Below, piece by piece: positions 1 to 7,368 of a DNA stretch of 16,212 bases; positions within the stretch are counted from its first letter, which is position 1, and each line of letters begins with the position of its first letter. The stretch covers positions 1 to 16,212 of the forward strand of contig DEST01000066.1 of NCBI GenBank assembly GCA_002361365.1, given 5' to 3'. The position numbers and the translations under genes are program-made. Source of the stretch: Alphaproteobacteria bacterium UBA3307. Lineage in GTDB: Bacteria > Pseudomonadota > Alphaproteobacteria > RF32 > CAG-239. The notes beneath the pieces were generated by a model. It was not told the DNA's origin. It saw nothing but the letters and a program-made list of their open reading frames with translations, and did no database searches.

Positions 1-19
1 AATGTTCTATTTCTGTTCT

Positions 20-48
20 ATTATTAGCGCGGAAAAATGGAGAGTCAA
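20..48 (-). promoter_or_regulatory. Putative sigma-70 promoter reading leftward out of the window
   Basis: On the minus strand TTGACT (plus 43-48) is followed after 17 bases by AATAAT (plus 20-25), each one mismatch from consensus. Transcription would start near base 13, just where a 9-base direct repeat (TGTTCTATT at 3-11 and 14-22) lies. It would serve a leftward gene beyond base 1. The rest of 1-166 shows no gene or convincing terminator. Confidence 0.4.
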
Positions 49-166
49 TAATATTTAGCTAATTAAAAAGAGGAAATTTTCACAACTTTATGGTTTTAAA
101 ATTTAAAAACTATGAACTATGTACATGAATCGGGTTTGTATAAATACATCTTACTAAAATCTGCAA

Positions 167-1093
167 CTATAATCCTTTAATGGCGGTAATTGCCGCTTTT
201 GCGCCGCAACCCGCGGCAATAATTGCTTGTCTATAGGGATTACAGACATCACCGGCGGCGTAAACACCTTTTATATCTGTTGTACAACCATCTTCTTTGG
301 TTTTAAGATATCCGGTAGAGCTCATCTTTAAATAGCGGCGAAACAAATCTGTATTTGGATGATGCCCAATAGCAATAAATACACCAGAAACATTGATGTA
401 TTTTACCGTATCGGTTTTGACATTGCGCACTTTTAACCCCGTAACTTCCAATGGTTTTTCGCGCCCAATAACTTCATCTACCACGCTGTTCCACATAATA
501 ATGACCTTGCGATTTTCGTGTAAGCGTTGTTGCAGCACATATTCGGCATTAAATGAATGGCGACGATGAATAAGGTAAACCTTGTCTACAAAGTTGGTCA
601 AATACAGAACTTCTTCCAATGCGGTATTACCACCGCCAACCACCGCAACTTCCTTATTTTTATAAAAAAATCCATCACAAGTGGCGCAAGATGATACACC
701 GTGACCAATATATTTTTGCTCACTCGGTAAGCCGAGCCATTTGACAGACGCGCCGGTAGCTATAATTATGGCACGCGAAACATAGGAGTTGCCGGCAGCA
801 GAACTACAACAAAACGGATGATCAAAAAAATCAACTTCTGTAATTTCATCATTGATAACGCGTACTCCCTGATTTTCTGCCTGTTTTTGCATTTTTTCCA
901 TCAGTTCGGCACCGCTCAGAGCTTCGGCAAACCCCGGATAATTCTCAACTTCATGTGTCATCATCAGCTGTCCGCCTTTTTGCGCTCCGGAAACCACCAA
1001 CGCGCTGATTCCGGCACGAGCCGCGTAAATTCCAGCAGTATAGCCTGCCGGTCCGGAACCAATAATCAACAAGTCCGTTCTGTATTCCGCCAT
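167..1093 (-). CDS. trxB: Thioredoxin reductase (NADPH), TrxB
   Basis: Flavoenzyme that passes electrons from NADPH through FAD and a redox disulfide to thioredoxin in the cytoplasm. The 308-residue length fits the low-molecular-weight bacterial family. Visible are the FAD-binding GSGPAG at residues 12-17, the redox pair CATC at 136-139 in SSCATCDG, the NADPH-binding GGGNTA at 153-158, the AIGHHPNT segment near 241-248 and the FAD-contacting AAGDV at 279-283. I chose the ATG at 1093 because AGAGGT lies five bases upstream; an in-frame start 12 codons earlier would place this site inside the gene. The stop is TAG at 167. It follows the 1196-2266 gene after a 102-base gap that has its own possible promoter. 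Nothing is missing from the family's key motifs. Confidence 0.97.
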   Translation of the reverse strand: MAEYRTDLLIIGSGPAGYTAGIYAARAGISALVVSGAQKGGQLMMTHEVENYPGFAEALSGAELMEKMQKQAENQGVRVINDEITEVDFFDHPFCCSSAAGNSYVSRAIIIATGASVKWLGLPSEQKYIGHGVSSCATCDGFFYKNKEVAVVGGGNTALEEVLYLTNFVDKVYLIHRRHSFNAEYVLQQRLHENRKVIIMWNSVVDEVIGREKPLEVTGLKVRNVKTDTVKYINVSGVFIAIGHHPNTDLFRRYLKMSSTGYLKTKEDGCTTDIKGVYAAGDVCNPYRQAIIAAGCGAKAAITAIKGL

Positions 1094-1128
1094 TTTTACC
1101 TCTTTGTTTATATGATGAATATATGCCA

Positions 1129-1157
1129 AAAATAATGATTGTAGTACAATTTTTCAA
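1129..1157 (-). promoter_or_regulatory. Putative promoter of trxB
   Basis: Minus-strand TTGAAA (plus 1152-1157), a 17-base spacer, then TATTTT (plus 1129-1134). The -35 box is one mismatch from consensus, the -10 box two. It would start transcription about 30 bases before the trxB ATG, leaving room for the AGAGGT ribosome binding site. Confidence 0.4.
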
Positions 1158-1195
1158 GAGGGATATTTTAATAAAGTCTGTTCAGTCTTCGCAGA

Positions 1196-2266
1196 TTATT
1201 CTCTGGAAATATGCAAATTAGGTGTTATATCTTTATTATATGTGTACTTTACAGGTGCTTTGCGTTCGCGTAATTTTTGTTTGAGTAACAAATCAACTTT
1301 CCGAGCCATATTGCGCAAAATCTTTAGTTGACTTTTCAGAATTTTTGCCTGAGTATTCGGCTCTTGATTTTTAGCATAACGTTCTTCTCTGATTTTTGCA
1401 AATTCTGCAATACGCGCATTTAAATTCGGGATTTCATGATATTTGTACAATAAAGAAATTTCTTCTTGTTTTGCCGCAACCCCATGGCGCAAGCACCAAT
1501 CTTCTATACCAAAATGAAAAGGATTATTTCCTGGTGATGGAAAACGCATCTTCAATTTGTCCGGTCCTAAAAAGTTGATATCCTTAACGCCGACTTTTTC
1601 CAAAACTTGCGCCACGTTTTTAGCACAGTTATTAGATACAATATTATATTTTTTTTGCCCATATTTAATGTTGTGTTCGTCCATCGTGGCAATAAGTTTT
1701 TCCGGGTTAATGCCAACTTTGCTCGGATATACCAAATAATAATCACATTGGTCAACATAACGCGGATAAACCGGTTCCATATTGATTTCATTAAGCACAC
1801 GATTTATCACACGGTCCTTATATTGCATACAAACGTGACCGGTTATAGAAACACCTTCGAGTGGGACTACTCCAATCAAAATCGGTTCTTCCGCCATCAA
1901 GTCAAGCTTTCCGTTTTTATTACGAGGTATCAAATGAGAGACATCGCCTCGGCCACGAAGAACTTTGCCGGTTTTGACATATTCTTCATCAACCGAGCCG
2001 TCAAAATTAGTGATACAACGCACTCCATTTTTATCAATATATTGCGCCAAATTACGCGCTCGTGCCAGTTCTTGTTCTTCTTGCGGAGTATCGGCAATCA
2101 CTTTTTTAACGCCGAAATGATAAGGATTTAATGGGGAATGTTTTATAAAATCAAAAATTTTCAAATTTTTGACTTTCATCCACATCTTACGGTATTTGAT
2201 GAGCATATTTTCCTGTCCTTCAAAAGCTACCGAACGCGGATATCTCGTTTCTTCAAATCTTGGCAT
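1196..2266 (-). CDS. Unrecognised protein with papain-like H...NNC signature
   Basis: I do not recognise this 356-residue protein as a named family. Two segments recall the permuted papain-fold (NlpC/P60, LRAT or YiiX-like) enzymes, in which the His precedes the Cys: ITGHVCMQYKD around His144, and YNIVSNNCAKNVAQVL with Cys214 preceded by two Asn. That fold assignment is inference. The motif NP[YF]HFG[VI] occurs twice, at 48-53 and 248-253, flanking the putative core. The C-terminal 80 residues are rich in Lys, Arg and Leu and probably helical. No signal peptide or membrane span is visible, so it is likely cytoplasmic or exported by another route. The ATG at 2266 has GAGGA eight bases upstream; an earlier in-frame TTG at 2302 would lie upstream of the predicted transcription start. 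It is separate from trxB, which follows 102 bases later. Confidence 0.75.
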   Translation of the reverse strand: MPRFEETRYPRSVAFEGQENMLIKYRKMWMKVKNLKIFDFIKHSPLNPYHFGVKKVIADTPQEEQELARARNLAQYIDKNGVRCITNFDGSVDEEYVKTGKVLRGRGDVSHLIPRNKNGKLDLMAEEPILIGVVPLEGVSITGHVCMQYKDRVINRVLNEINMEPVYPRYVDQCDYYLVYPSKVGINPEKLIATMDEHNIKYGQKKYNIVSNNCAKNVAQVLEKVGVKDINFLGPDKLKMRFPSPGNNPFHFGIEDWCLRHGVAAKQEEISLLYKYHEIPNLNARIAEFAKIREERYAKNQEPNTQAKILKSQLKILRNMARKVDLLLKQKLRERKAPVKYTYNKDITPNLHISRE

Positions 2267-2292
2267 ATTACCATTCCTCATATTTTCATTTG

Positions 2293-2321
2293 ATTTTAGC
2301 AAAAAATTCCTAATTTGTCAA
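2293..2321 (-). promoter_or_regulatory. Strong sigma-70 promoter for the 1196-2266 gene
   Basis: Minus-strand TTGACA (plus 2316-2321), spacer of exactly 17, then TAAAAT (plus 2293-2298). The -35 box is perfect and the -10 box has one mismatch. The predicted start near 2286 leaves a leader of about 20 bases containing the GAGGA site, which supports the ATG at 2266. Confidence 0.7.
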
Positions 2322-2381
2322 TCTGTTTTACCAAGCATATAATTTAGGGGCCGATAAACTTTTTGTAATAAATCAAAAGAC

Positions 2382-2410
2382 TTGTCAAAAAGTAAAAATT
2401 AGGTTATAAT
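2382..2410 (+). promoter_or_regulatory. Strong sigma-70 promoter facing the 67-residue membrane protein
   Basis: TTGTCA at 2382-2387, 17-base spacer, perfect TATAAT at 2405-2410. It diverges from the promoter at 2293-2321. The start near 2417 would leave an unusually long leader of about 175 bases before the ATG at 2593; I see no riboswitch or clear hairpin in it. Confidence 0.65.
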
Positions 2411-2592
2411 ACGATTGTTATTTATATGTGCTGGTTGAGATTGAGATATTTTTATGTGTTCGTTTGTTTTCATATATGCTTAAAACTTTAGGTTTGCGGC
2501 AATTTTGATAGAGCAATACGGATTTTCAACTTTTCAGCAACAGAATGCACAAAATAACCAATCCAAATTTGCAAAATCAAAAAAATATATAT

Positions 2593-2796
2593 ATGGAAAA
2601 AATTTTATTGATTGGAATCGCCTGCGTCATTGGATGGGCGATTCTAACAACAATTTTGGGAGCCATTTGGGATATTTTGAAAGAGAATCCGTGGCTACTC
2701 AAACTGATAATCACCGTTATCGCTCTGATTGCCGTTATTTTTGGTGGCTATTCGTGGTGGTGGCTGGTGGTTGTAGCATTTCTCGACCTTTGTTGA
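2593..2796 (+). CDS. Small two-span membrane protein, unknown
   Basis: Not recognised. The 67 residues form two hydrophobic helices, about residues 3-25 and 34-62, separated by the short polar turn DILKENPW, followed by the ending FLDLC. The second helix carries the aromatic patch GGYSWWW (51-57). I prefer the ATG at 2593, which begins MEKILLIG directly before the first helix; an in-frame ATG at 2545 would add 16 polar residues (MHKITNP...). Neither ATG has a Shine-Dalgarno sequence; the preceding bases are A/T only. Support for it being a gene comes from the strong promoter upstream and a terminator 13 bases downstream, which bracket the frame. A longer overlapping frame (2505-2888) reads through that terminator and looks like a shadow. 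Confidence 0.6.
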   Translation: MEKILLIGIACVIGWAILTTILGAIWDILKENPWLLKLIITVIALIAVIFGGYSWWWLVVVAFLDLC

Positions 2797-2808
2797 GAAA
2801 AAACGAAC

Positions 2809-2855
2809 AAAAGCGGTCTGTTTGTACACATTATGTAGCAAGCAGGCCGTTTTTA
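2809..2855 (+). terminator. Rho-independent terminator after the 67-residue membrane protein
   Basis: CGGTCTGTTTG (2814-2824) pairs with CAAGCAGGCCG (2839-2849) with G-T wobbles, the stem is extended by flanking A and T runs, and TTTTT follows at 2850-2854. Confidence 0.7.
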
Positions 2856-2883
2856 TATGTCTATTCAGCTAGTTCTACTGCAA

Positions 2884-2924
2884 TATAAAAGGCCGAACCA
2901 TATGATTCGGCCTGATTCTTTTTT
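2884..2924. terminator. Bidirectional terminator between convergent units
   Basis: AGGCCGAA (2890-2897) and TTCGGCCT (2906-2913) form a perfect 8-base stem enclosing CATATG. Eight T follow on the plus side at 2919-2926, and on the minus strand the stem is followed by TTTTATAT. It therefore ends the leftward hpf-ptsN unit and backs up the terminator at 2809-2855. Confidence 0.85.
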
Positions 2925-2941
2925 TTAATTTAAGCAGCAGA

Positions 2942-3385
2942 TTATTTCTGCAATGCAACATAAATATCGTGCACTGTACGAGCCGCTCGAATTTCTTGGC
3001 ATATATCATTATTTTTCAACACACGTGAAAACGCCGCCAATGTTTTTAAGTGGTCATCGCCGCTGTTTTCCGGTGAAACCATAAATGCCACCATATCCAC
3101 AGGTTGACGGTCAAGCGATTCATAATCTATCGGAGAATCCAAGCGCACAAAACCGGTCACTATTTGCTTTAGTCCTTCTATCCGTGCGTGAGGGAAAGCC
3201 ACCCCGTTACCGTATCCGGTAGAACCAAGATTTTCTCGCTCAAGAATTGCTTCAAACACCGTGTTTTTATCAAGTCCGCTTTTACGCGCGGTCAAATCAG
3301 CAATTTCTGCCAGTAAATGTCGCTTGGTATCCGCCTTTACTGCCGTCAAAATCATATCTTCCGATAAAATATCAGAAATACTCAT
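2942..3385 (-). CDS. ptsN: PTS IIA-like regulatory protein PtsN (EIIA-Ntr)
   Basis: Phosphoryl-accepting regulatory protein of the nitrogen-type PTS, which in proteobacteria takes phosphate from NPr and controls potassium transport, sensor kinases and other targets rather than importing sugar. The 147-residue length is that of one EIIA domain. The phosphorylation site is His66 in GVAFPHARIEGL, preceded by the family segment GSTGYGNG at 54-61; MVSPENSGDDHLKTLAAFSR around 102-121 is also typical. The start ATG at 3385 has a purine-rich GAAAGAGA upstream. It lies 29 bases after hpf, the standard pairing, and is followed by a strong bidirectional terminator, so it is the last gene of its unit. 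The PTS partners (ptsP, NPr) are not in this window. Confidence 0.95.
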   Translation of the reverse strand: MSISDILSEDMILTAVKADTKRHLLAEIADLTARKSGLDKNTVFEAILERENLGSTGYGNGVAFPHARIEGLKQIVTGFVRLDSPIDYESLDRQPVDMVAFMVSPENSGDDHLKTLAAFSRVLKNNDICQEIRAARTVHDIYVALQK

Positions 3386-3414
3386 AAGAATCTCTTTCTA
3401 TCTGTTAATCCGAT

Positions 3415-3975
3415 TTATGCTGCCGGCTCTACCCAACCGATGTTACCGTCTTTGCGACGATATACCATACTGATACGATTGTTGGCACTGTTGCGGAACA
3501 TTAAAGCACATTCATCAGCCAAATCCATATACATTACGGCTTCACTCACAGTGCAAACTTTGATGTTTGCATCAGTTTCGGCAATGGTAAGCGGAGCACT
3601 TTCATCAATACTCATTTCATCTTCTGTTTCCGTCAGAGGGAACACCGATTCGTGAGCTAATTCGACAATACCGGTTTTGCCTTTATGGTCGTTCAGTTTA
3701 TTCTTTTGGCGACGCAAGCGTGTAGCAATATGGGTGTTTGCATTATCAAATGCCGAATACGGATCTGCCGCAACGCCGGTACCCTTAAGCACAATATTCT
3801 TGGCCGGATGCACTGTAACTTCCGCTCTGAATTCTTCTCCGTCCATTGAAAAATATACGCTACTGCCAATCGGCGCACTGAAATATTTGTTGACTGCGTT
3901 TTCCAAACCTTCTTCAACATGTTTGCGCAATCTGTCGCTGATATCGACCTGTTTTCCGGATAATGTAATATTCAT
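3415..3975 (-). CDS. hpf: Ribosome hibernation promoting factor, long form
   Basis: Binds the small ribosomal subunit in starved cells and, in the long form, joins two 70S ribosomes into an inactive 100S dimer. The 186 residues show an N-terminal S30AE/HPF domain (about 1-100, beginning MNITLSGKQVDISDRL), an acidic linker at 115-127 and the C-terminal dimerisation domain (about 133-186) with ALMFRNSANNRISMVYRRKD and the ending GNIGWVEPA. This two-domain make-up separates it from the short HPF and YfiA of enterobacteria. AGAGGT six bases before the ATG at 3975 fixes the start. It has its own likely promoter at 4044-4071 and is cotranscribed with ptsN. In many relatives rpoN lies directly upstream; here it does not. 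Confidence 0.94.
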   Translation of the reverse strand: MNITLSGKQVDISDRLRKHVEEGLENAVNKYFSAPIGSSVYFSMDGEEFRAEVTVHPAKNIVLKGTGVAADPYSAFDNANTHIATRLRRQKNKLNDHKGKTGIVELAHESVFPLTETEDEMSIDESAPLTIAETDANIKVCTVSEAVMYMDLADECALMFRNSANNRISMVYRRKDGNIGWVEPAA

Positions 3976-4043
3976 AATATACCTCTTTTGTTTTTGTTAA
4001 ATTATTTTAAGGCAAAATTGCCTCGGTTAATCTTGTACGTTAT

Positions 4044-4071
4044 AGTATAACAACTTTTAAGCAAAAGTAAA
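4044..4071 (-). promoter_or_regulatory. Putative promoter of hpf-ptsN
   Basis: Minus-strand TTTACT (plus 4066-4071), 16-base spacer, TATACT (plus 4044-4049), one mismatch in the -10 box. It lies in the 108-base gap between lptB and hpf, where rpoN would sit in related genomes. Confidence 0.45.
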
Positions 4072-4083
4072 TAGATAATGCTT

Positions 4084-4830
4084 TTATAATGTAAAATTGT
4101 CTCCCAAGTAGACTTTTCGCACTTCTTCGTTGTTGACTATTTCGCTTGGAGTACCTTCCATCAAAACCATTCCACTGTGCAAAATATATGCACGATCAAT
4201 AATATCAAGTGTTTCGCGCACATTGTGGTCGGTTATAAGTACGCCTAAACCGCGATTTTTAAGCTGAGATACAAGACTGCGAATCTCACCAACTGCGATT
4301 GGGTCGATTCCGGCTAACGGTTCATCCAGCAAAATAAAACTCGGTTTGCTGGCTAATGCACGCGCAATTTCTAACCGTCGCCGTTCTCCGCCGGACAGTG
4401 CCAATGCCGGAGATTTGCGCAAATGCGCAATTGAAAACTCATTTAAAAGCTCATCCAGAGTAGTTTCCCGTTTACTTTCATCGTCTTCAACCACCTCGAG
4501 AATCGCCTTAATATTATCCTCCACGCTTAAAGTGCGAAAAATCGATGCTTCTTGCGGCAAATAGCCAATTCCCATTTTAGCGCGCTTATACATTGGTAGG
4601 TTGGTAATATCTTCACCATTGATGTATATATCTCCATAATCCGGCGTAATCAATCCGGTCACACAATAAAAACAAGTCGTTTTACCGGCTCCGTTAGGTC
4701 CAAGCAAACCAACTGCCTCTCCTTTTTTAACGTGTAATGAAACGTTTTTTAGAACCGTACGTTTTTTATATTTTTTACCAATGTTGAAAATTTCCAACAC
4801 ATCTTCATCATTTTTTTGCATTAAAGCCAT
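4084..4830 (-). CDS. lptB: LPS export ABC transporter ATPase LptB
   Basis: Cytoplasmic ATPase that, with LptF and LptG, extracts lipopolysaccharide from the inner membrane and pushes it onto LptC and LptA. The 248 residues carry Walker A GPNGAGKT (44-51), Q-loop Gln93 in YLPQEASIF, signature LSGGERRR (145-152), Walker B ILLDEPLAGID (166-176) and the switch His202 in ITDHNVRET. The sequence after the Q-loop and the ending EVRKVYLGDNF are characteristic of LptB rather than branched-chain amino acid transporters. The start at 4830 has GGAAAG upstream and lies 23 bases inside the end of the preceding lptC-lptA gene, so translation is probably coupled. No terminator is visible after its stop. lptF and lptG are not in the window, as is usual. 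Confidence 0.96.
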   Translation of the reverse strand: MALMQKNDEDVLEIFNIGKKYKKRTVLKNVSLHVKKGEAVGLLGPNGAGKTTCFYCVTGLITPDYGDIYINGEDITNLPMYKRAKMGIGYLPQEASIFRTLSVEDNIKAILEVVEDDESKRETTLDELLNEFSIAHLRKSPALALSGGERRRLEIARALASKPSFILLDEPLAGIDPIAVGEIRSLVSQLKNRGLGVLITDHNVRETLDIIDRAYILHSGMVLMEGTPSEIVNNEEVRKVYLGDNFTL

Positions 4831-6313
4831 TGTTTTCTTTCCTTTTTTTATAAAACGTGCCGCGAATTCTACCGCCGGTTGTTTCGTTCCCAGTAATTCG
4901 ACTGACTGATGTTTCTAAATCCGTTTCAGCATGAGCTCCAAATATGAAGTTACCGTTTTGCTCCAAACGCACATTATCAAACAGCTCCACCTTTTTTTGT
5001 TCCGGATTATACACACCGCGATCACCAAAAGCCAAGCCCTTTGGAGTTTCTATTTCTACACTGTCAAATGCTTTTGCTTGCGTTATTTGGTTATTACGGT
5101 CAAGCCACACTTCCACCCGACGTGCAAATAAAACATTTTCGCCTTGCTTAATCACAACCATTTGCCTATGTTCCGGAGCACCTTTAGTGATGCCGTATAA
5201 TTCTAACTTGCCGATTTGAGGAAAATAATACCCTTCACTGCCGGTAATTATTTCACTCGGTGTTTGTACCATTATATTACCTGTAGCGTAAACTTTGCTG
5301 ATTTCTTTATGCTCTGTACCGGAAAGATTGAGCTGTAAATATTTAGCTCGCAACTCGTTTTTTCCCTGCTTTGCAAGCACATAATTTGCGTTTGTTTTAT
5401 TATGATTATTATCCGCATACATTTCTACAACACCGCGAGAAACATCATACATGCCTTTTGCGCCGATTATAGTTTCTTTTGGGGATACCAAACGTACATT
5501 ACCATACGCCTCAACACGCAACAATTCTTTTTTTGAACTTTCGGTAAAATAAGCCACAATTTTATCGGCATAAAGTTTTTTATCATTTTGAGTGACCATA
5601 GCATTACCATGAGAAATCGTTTTATTTTCGTTTCTAAAAATCTGAGTTTGTTCTTCTGCCGTCAAAATACCTCGCTCGGTAATTATTTGATGTTTACCTT
5701 TTAAAACTAACAATTCATTTATTTTATCATACGTAAAAGCCGCGGCGGTCATTGTTCCCCAATCACCCTTTGCAGCAACCGGAGCATCGCCCCAACCCTT
5801 ATCATTATCAAAATCGTAAATAGCGCTTTCTGTAGTAATCAGTGTATTTTTTTCTGCTTTTGTCCGTACATTTTTTTTCAGCTCCAGCACGTTGTTTTGC
5901 TGATTAAAAAAGCCGACATCCGCACTGATATCAGTTGTACCGGTATCAGTAGGTAGCGTAGCCTTAGGGTTAATTATTTTGTAACGCTGCGAACCGGCTT
6001 CAACTTCGTCCACACTATCGGCCACAATTTTATTAACCCGATTTTTGTTATCCGTAATATTGAATATGGTTTCTTCCATATGAAGTTGTTCCATTTCATT
6101 TTTGCGCGGCATCGTAGCAGCACTTTTCAAATCAGTATTTTTTTTTATATTCGGTATAACCACCAAAACACCAAGCAAAATCGCGGCCAAACACGGCAAT
6201 ATCAGCTTAAACAAACGGCGCCACGCCACTTGTTTATGCTTTGATGTCAACGAACGCGAGCTATACGCTGCTTTGTCATCAAAATACGAATCTATTTTTT
6301 GCGAATCAAACAT
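4808..6313 (-). CDS. LptC-LptA fusion, LPS transport bridge protein
   Basis: A single 501-residue frame joins what are normally two genes. Residues 34-54 form one membrane helix after a basic, Ser-rich cytoplasmic start. Residues about 55-212 match alphaproteobacterial LptC, ending with the family pattern GDAPV...GTMTA...LVLKGKHQII. From about 216 to 470 come OstA/LptA-type beta-jellyroll units: LTAEEQTQIF...VEAYGNVRLVSP...GMYDVSRG, then VYATGNIMVQTPSEIITGSEG, then AFDSVEIETPKGLAFGDRGVYN. I count about three units, more than an ordinary LptA. Known roles: LptC receives LPS from LptB2FG and LptA carries it across the periplasm to LptD. Here the bridge would be tethered to the inner membrane. 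The gene begins three bases after the kdsD stop, with GGAG inside kdsD, and overlaps lptB by 23 bases. The domain boundaries are my reading by eye. Confidence 0.88.
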   Translation of the reverse strand: MFDSQKIDSYFDDKAAYSSRSLTSKHKQVAWRRLFKLILPCLAAILLGVLVVIPNIKKNTDLKSAATMPRKNEMEQLHMEETIFNITDNKNRVNKIVADSVDEVEAGSQRYKIINPKATLPTDTGTTDISADVGFFNQQNNVLELKKNVRTKAEKNTLITTESAIYDFDNDKGWGDAPVAAKGDWGTMTAAAFTYDKINELLVLKGKHQIITERGILTAEEQTQIFRNENKTISHGNAMVTQNDKKLYADKIVAYFTESSKKELLRVEAYGNVRLVSPKETIIGAKGMYDVSRGVVEMYADNNHNKTNANYVLAKQGKNELRAKYLQLNLSGTEHKEISKVYATGNIMVQTPSEIITGSEGYYFPQIGKLELYGITKGAPEHRQMVVIKQGENVLFARRVEVWLDRNNQITQAKAFDSVEIETPKGLAFGDRGVYNPEQKKVELFDNVRLEQNGNFIFGAHAETDLETSVSRITGNETTGGRIRGTFYKKRKENNGFNAKK

Positions 6314-6316
6314 ATA

Positions 6317-7285
6317 TCAGCTTACTCCGGCACGTAAACAATCGTGAATATGCACTATTCCGACCGGTTTTTTACCTTCTACCACAAACATATTTGTAAT
6401 CCCGCGACCAGTATTATTCATAATATTAACAGCTTCGGCAATCAATGTTTCCGGCGTGCAAGTGCGTGGATTTTTGGTCATCACTTTAGAAACTTTTTCT
6501 TCAATCAAATTCGGAGCCATCCAACGCCGCAAATCACCGTCGGTAATGACTCCAAGCAAATTACCGTCGTTATCAACAATTCCGACACAACCGAGCATTT
6601 TTGCCGACATTGTCAGCAACGCATCTTGCATAATGGCATTTTCGCCAATCAGCGGCATTTCGTCGCCGGTATGCATAATATCTGATACATGGCGCAAAAT
6701 TGCACCCAACTTACCTCCCGGATGCCGCAAACGAAAATCTTGTTCCGTAAATCCGTTGCGCACCATCAGCGCTGCCGCCAAAATATCTCCCATTACAAGA
6801 GTTGCCGTTGTGGAAGACATAGGAGCCAAGCCGAGCGGGCAAGCTTCACGATTGTCCGGCAAGCGTAAAATTATATCACTGTTTTTACCAAGCGAGCTTT
6901 CCGGATTTTTGGTAATGGCAATCAACGGAATGGCAAAGCGACGGCAATAGGTAAGAATATCCAACAACTCTTTTGATTCGCCGCTATTAGAAATTGCCAA
7001 CACAACATCATCTTTGGTTACCATTCCCAAATCTCCATGGCTGGCTTCGCTCGGATGCAAAAAGAAAGACGGCGTGCCGGTAGAAGCCATTGTTGCCGCA
7101 ATTTTGCAACCGATATGTCCGGATTTTCCCATACCGGTAACAATCACCCTGCCTTTAGTGTTTTGCAAAACATCTAAAGCCTGACTAAATGTTTCATCCA
7201 AACTGCGTTCCATTGTTTTAAGCGCCTCTATTTCGCGCTCTATAGTCTGTCTTGCCACAAACTTATCTGAAATTTCAGTCACCAT
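6317..7285 (-). CDS. kdsD: D-arabinose 5-phosphate isomerase (KdsD/KpsF family)
   Basis: Converts ribulose 5-phosphate to arabinose 5-phosphate, the first committed substrate of Kdo synthesis for lipopolysaccharide; cytoplasmic. The 322 residues show the SIS sugar-isomerase domain (about 30-190) with TGMGKSGHIG (50-59), the substrate-binding ISNSGES (98-104) and APMSSTTA (154-161), and the HPGG motif at 188-191 with the likely catalytic His188. Two CBS domains follow, about 203-258 and 268-322. The ATG at 7285 has AAGGAG five bases upstream; an in-frame GTG seven codons earlier would put that site inside the gene. It is the first gene of the kdsD-lptCA-lptB unit, the standard alphaproteobacterial order. 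Confidence 0.96.
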   Translation of the reverse strand: MVTEISDKFVARQTIEREIEALKTMERSLDETFSQALDVLQNTKGRVIVTGMGKSGHIGCKIAATMASTGTPSFFLHPSEASHGDLGMVTKDDVVLAISNSGESKELLDILTYCRRFAIPLIAITKNPESSLGKNSDIILRLPDNREACPLGLAPMSSTTATLVMGDILAAALMVRNGFTEQDFRLRHPGGKLGAILRHVSDIMHTGDEMPLIGENAIMQDALLTMSAKMLGCVGIVDNDGNLLGVITDGDLRRWMAPNLIEEKVSKVMTKNPRTCTPETLIAEAVNIMNNTGRGITNMFVVEGKKPVGIVHIHDCLRAGVS

Positions 7286-7314
7286 AGTTCTCCTTATTTG
7301 CTTCACTTATTCAA

Positions 7315-7342
7315 ATCATACGTCTTTTTGCCGTGCGCGCAA
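7315..7342 (-). promoter_or_regulatory. Possible promoter of kdsD-lptCA-lptB
   Basis: Minus-strand TTGCGC (plus 7337-7342), 16-base spacer, TATGAT (plus 7315-7320). The -10 box has one mismatch but the -35 box matches only TTG. It lies in the 83-base gap between holC and kdsD. Confidence 0.35.
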
Positions 7343-7368
7343 GGCTTTTTTGTGTGTTATACTCTTAT

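Noticed and set aside
1607..2131. 174-residue rightward frame opposite the 1196-2266 gene
   Set aside because: It is antisense to a frame with its own strong promoter and binding site, and shows no recognisable motif.
2267..2302. TTG start at 2302 for the H...NNC protein
   Set aside because: It lies upstream of the predicted transcription start (about 2286) and lacks a binding site, while the ATG at 2266 has GAGGA at proper spacing.
2505..2888. 127-residue rightward frame overlapping the 67-residue membrane protein
   Set aside because: It starts at a TTG without ribosome binding site, reads through the terminator at 2809-2855 and has no protein-like pattern; its length comes from lying out of phase over a real gene.
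7321..7356. GCC-TGCGCGCA-GGC followed by TTTTTT as a terminator for holC
   Set aside because: The T run lies on the plus strand, where no gene precedes it; on the minus strand the stem is followed by A, and the stem is short with a mismatch.
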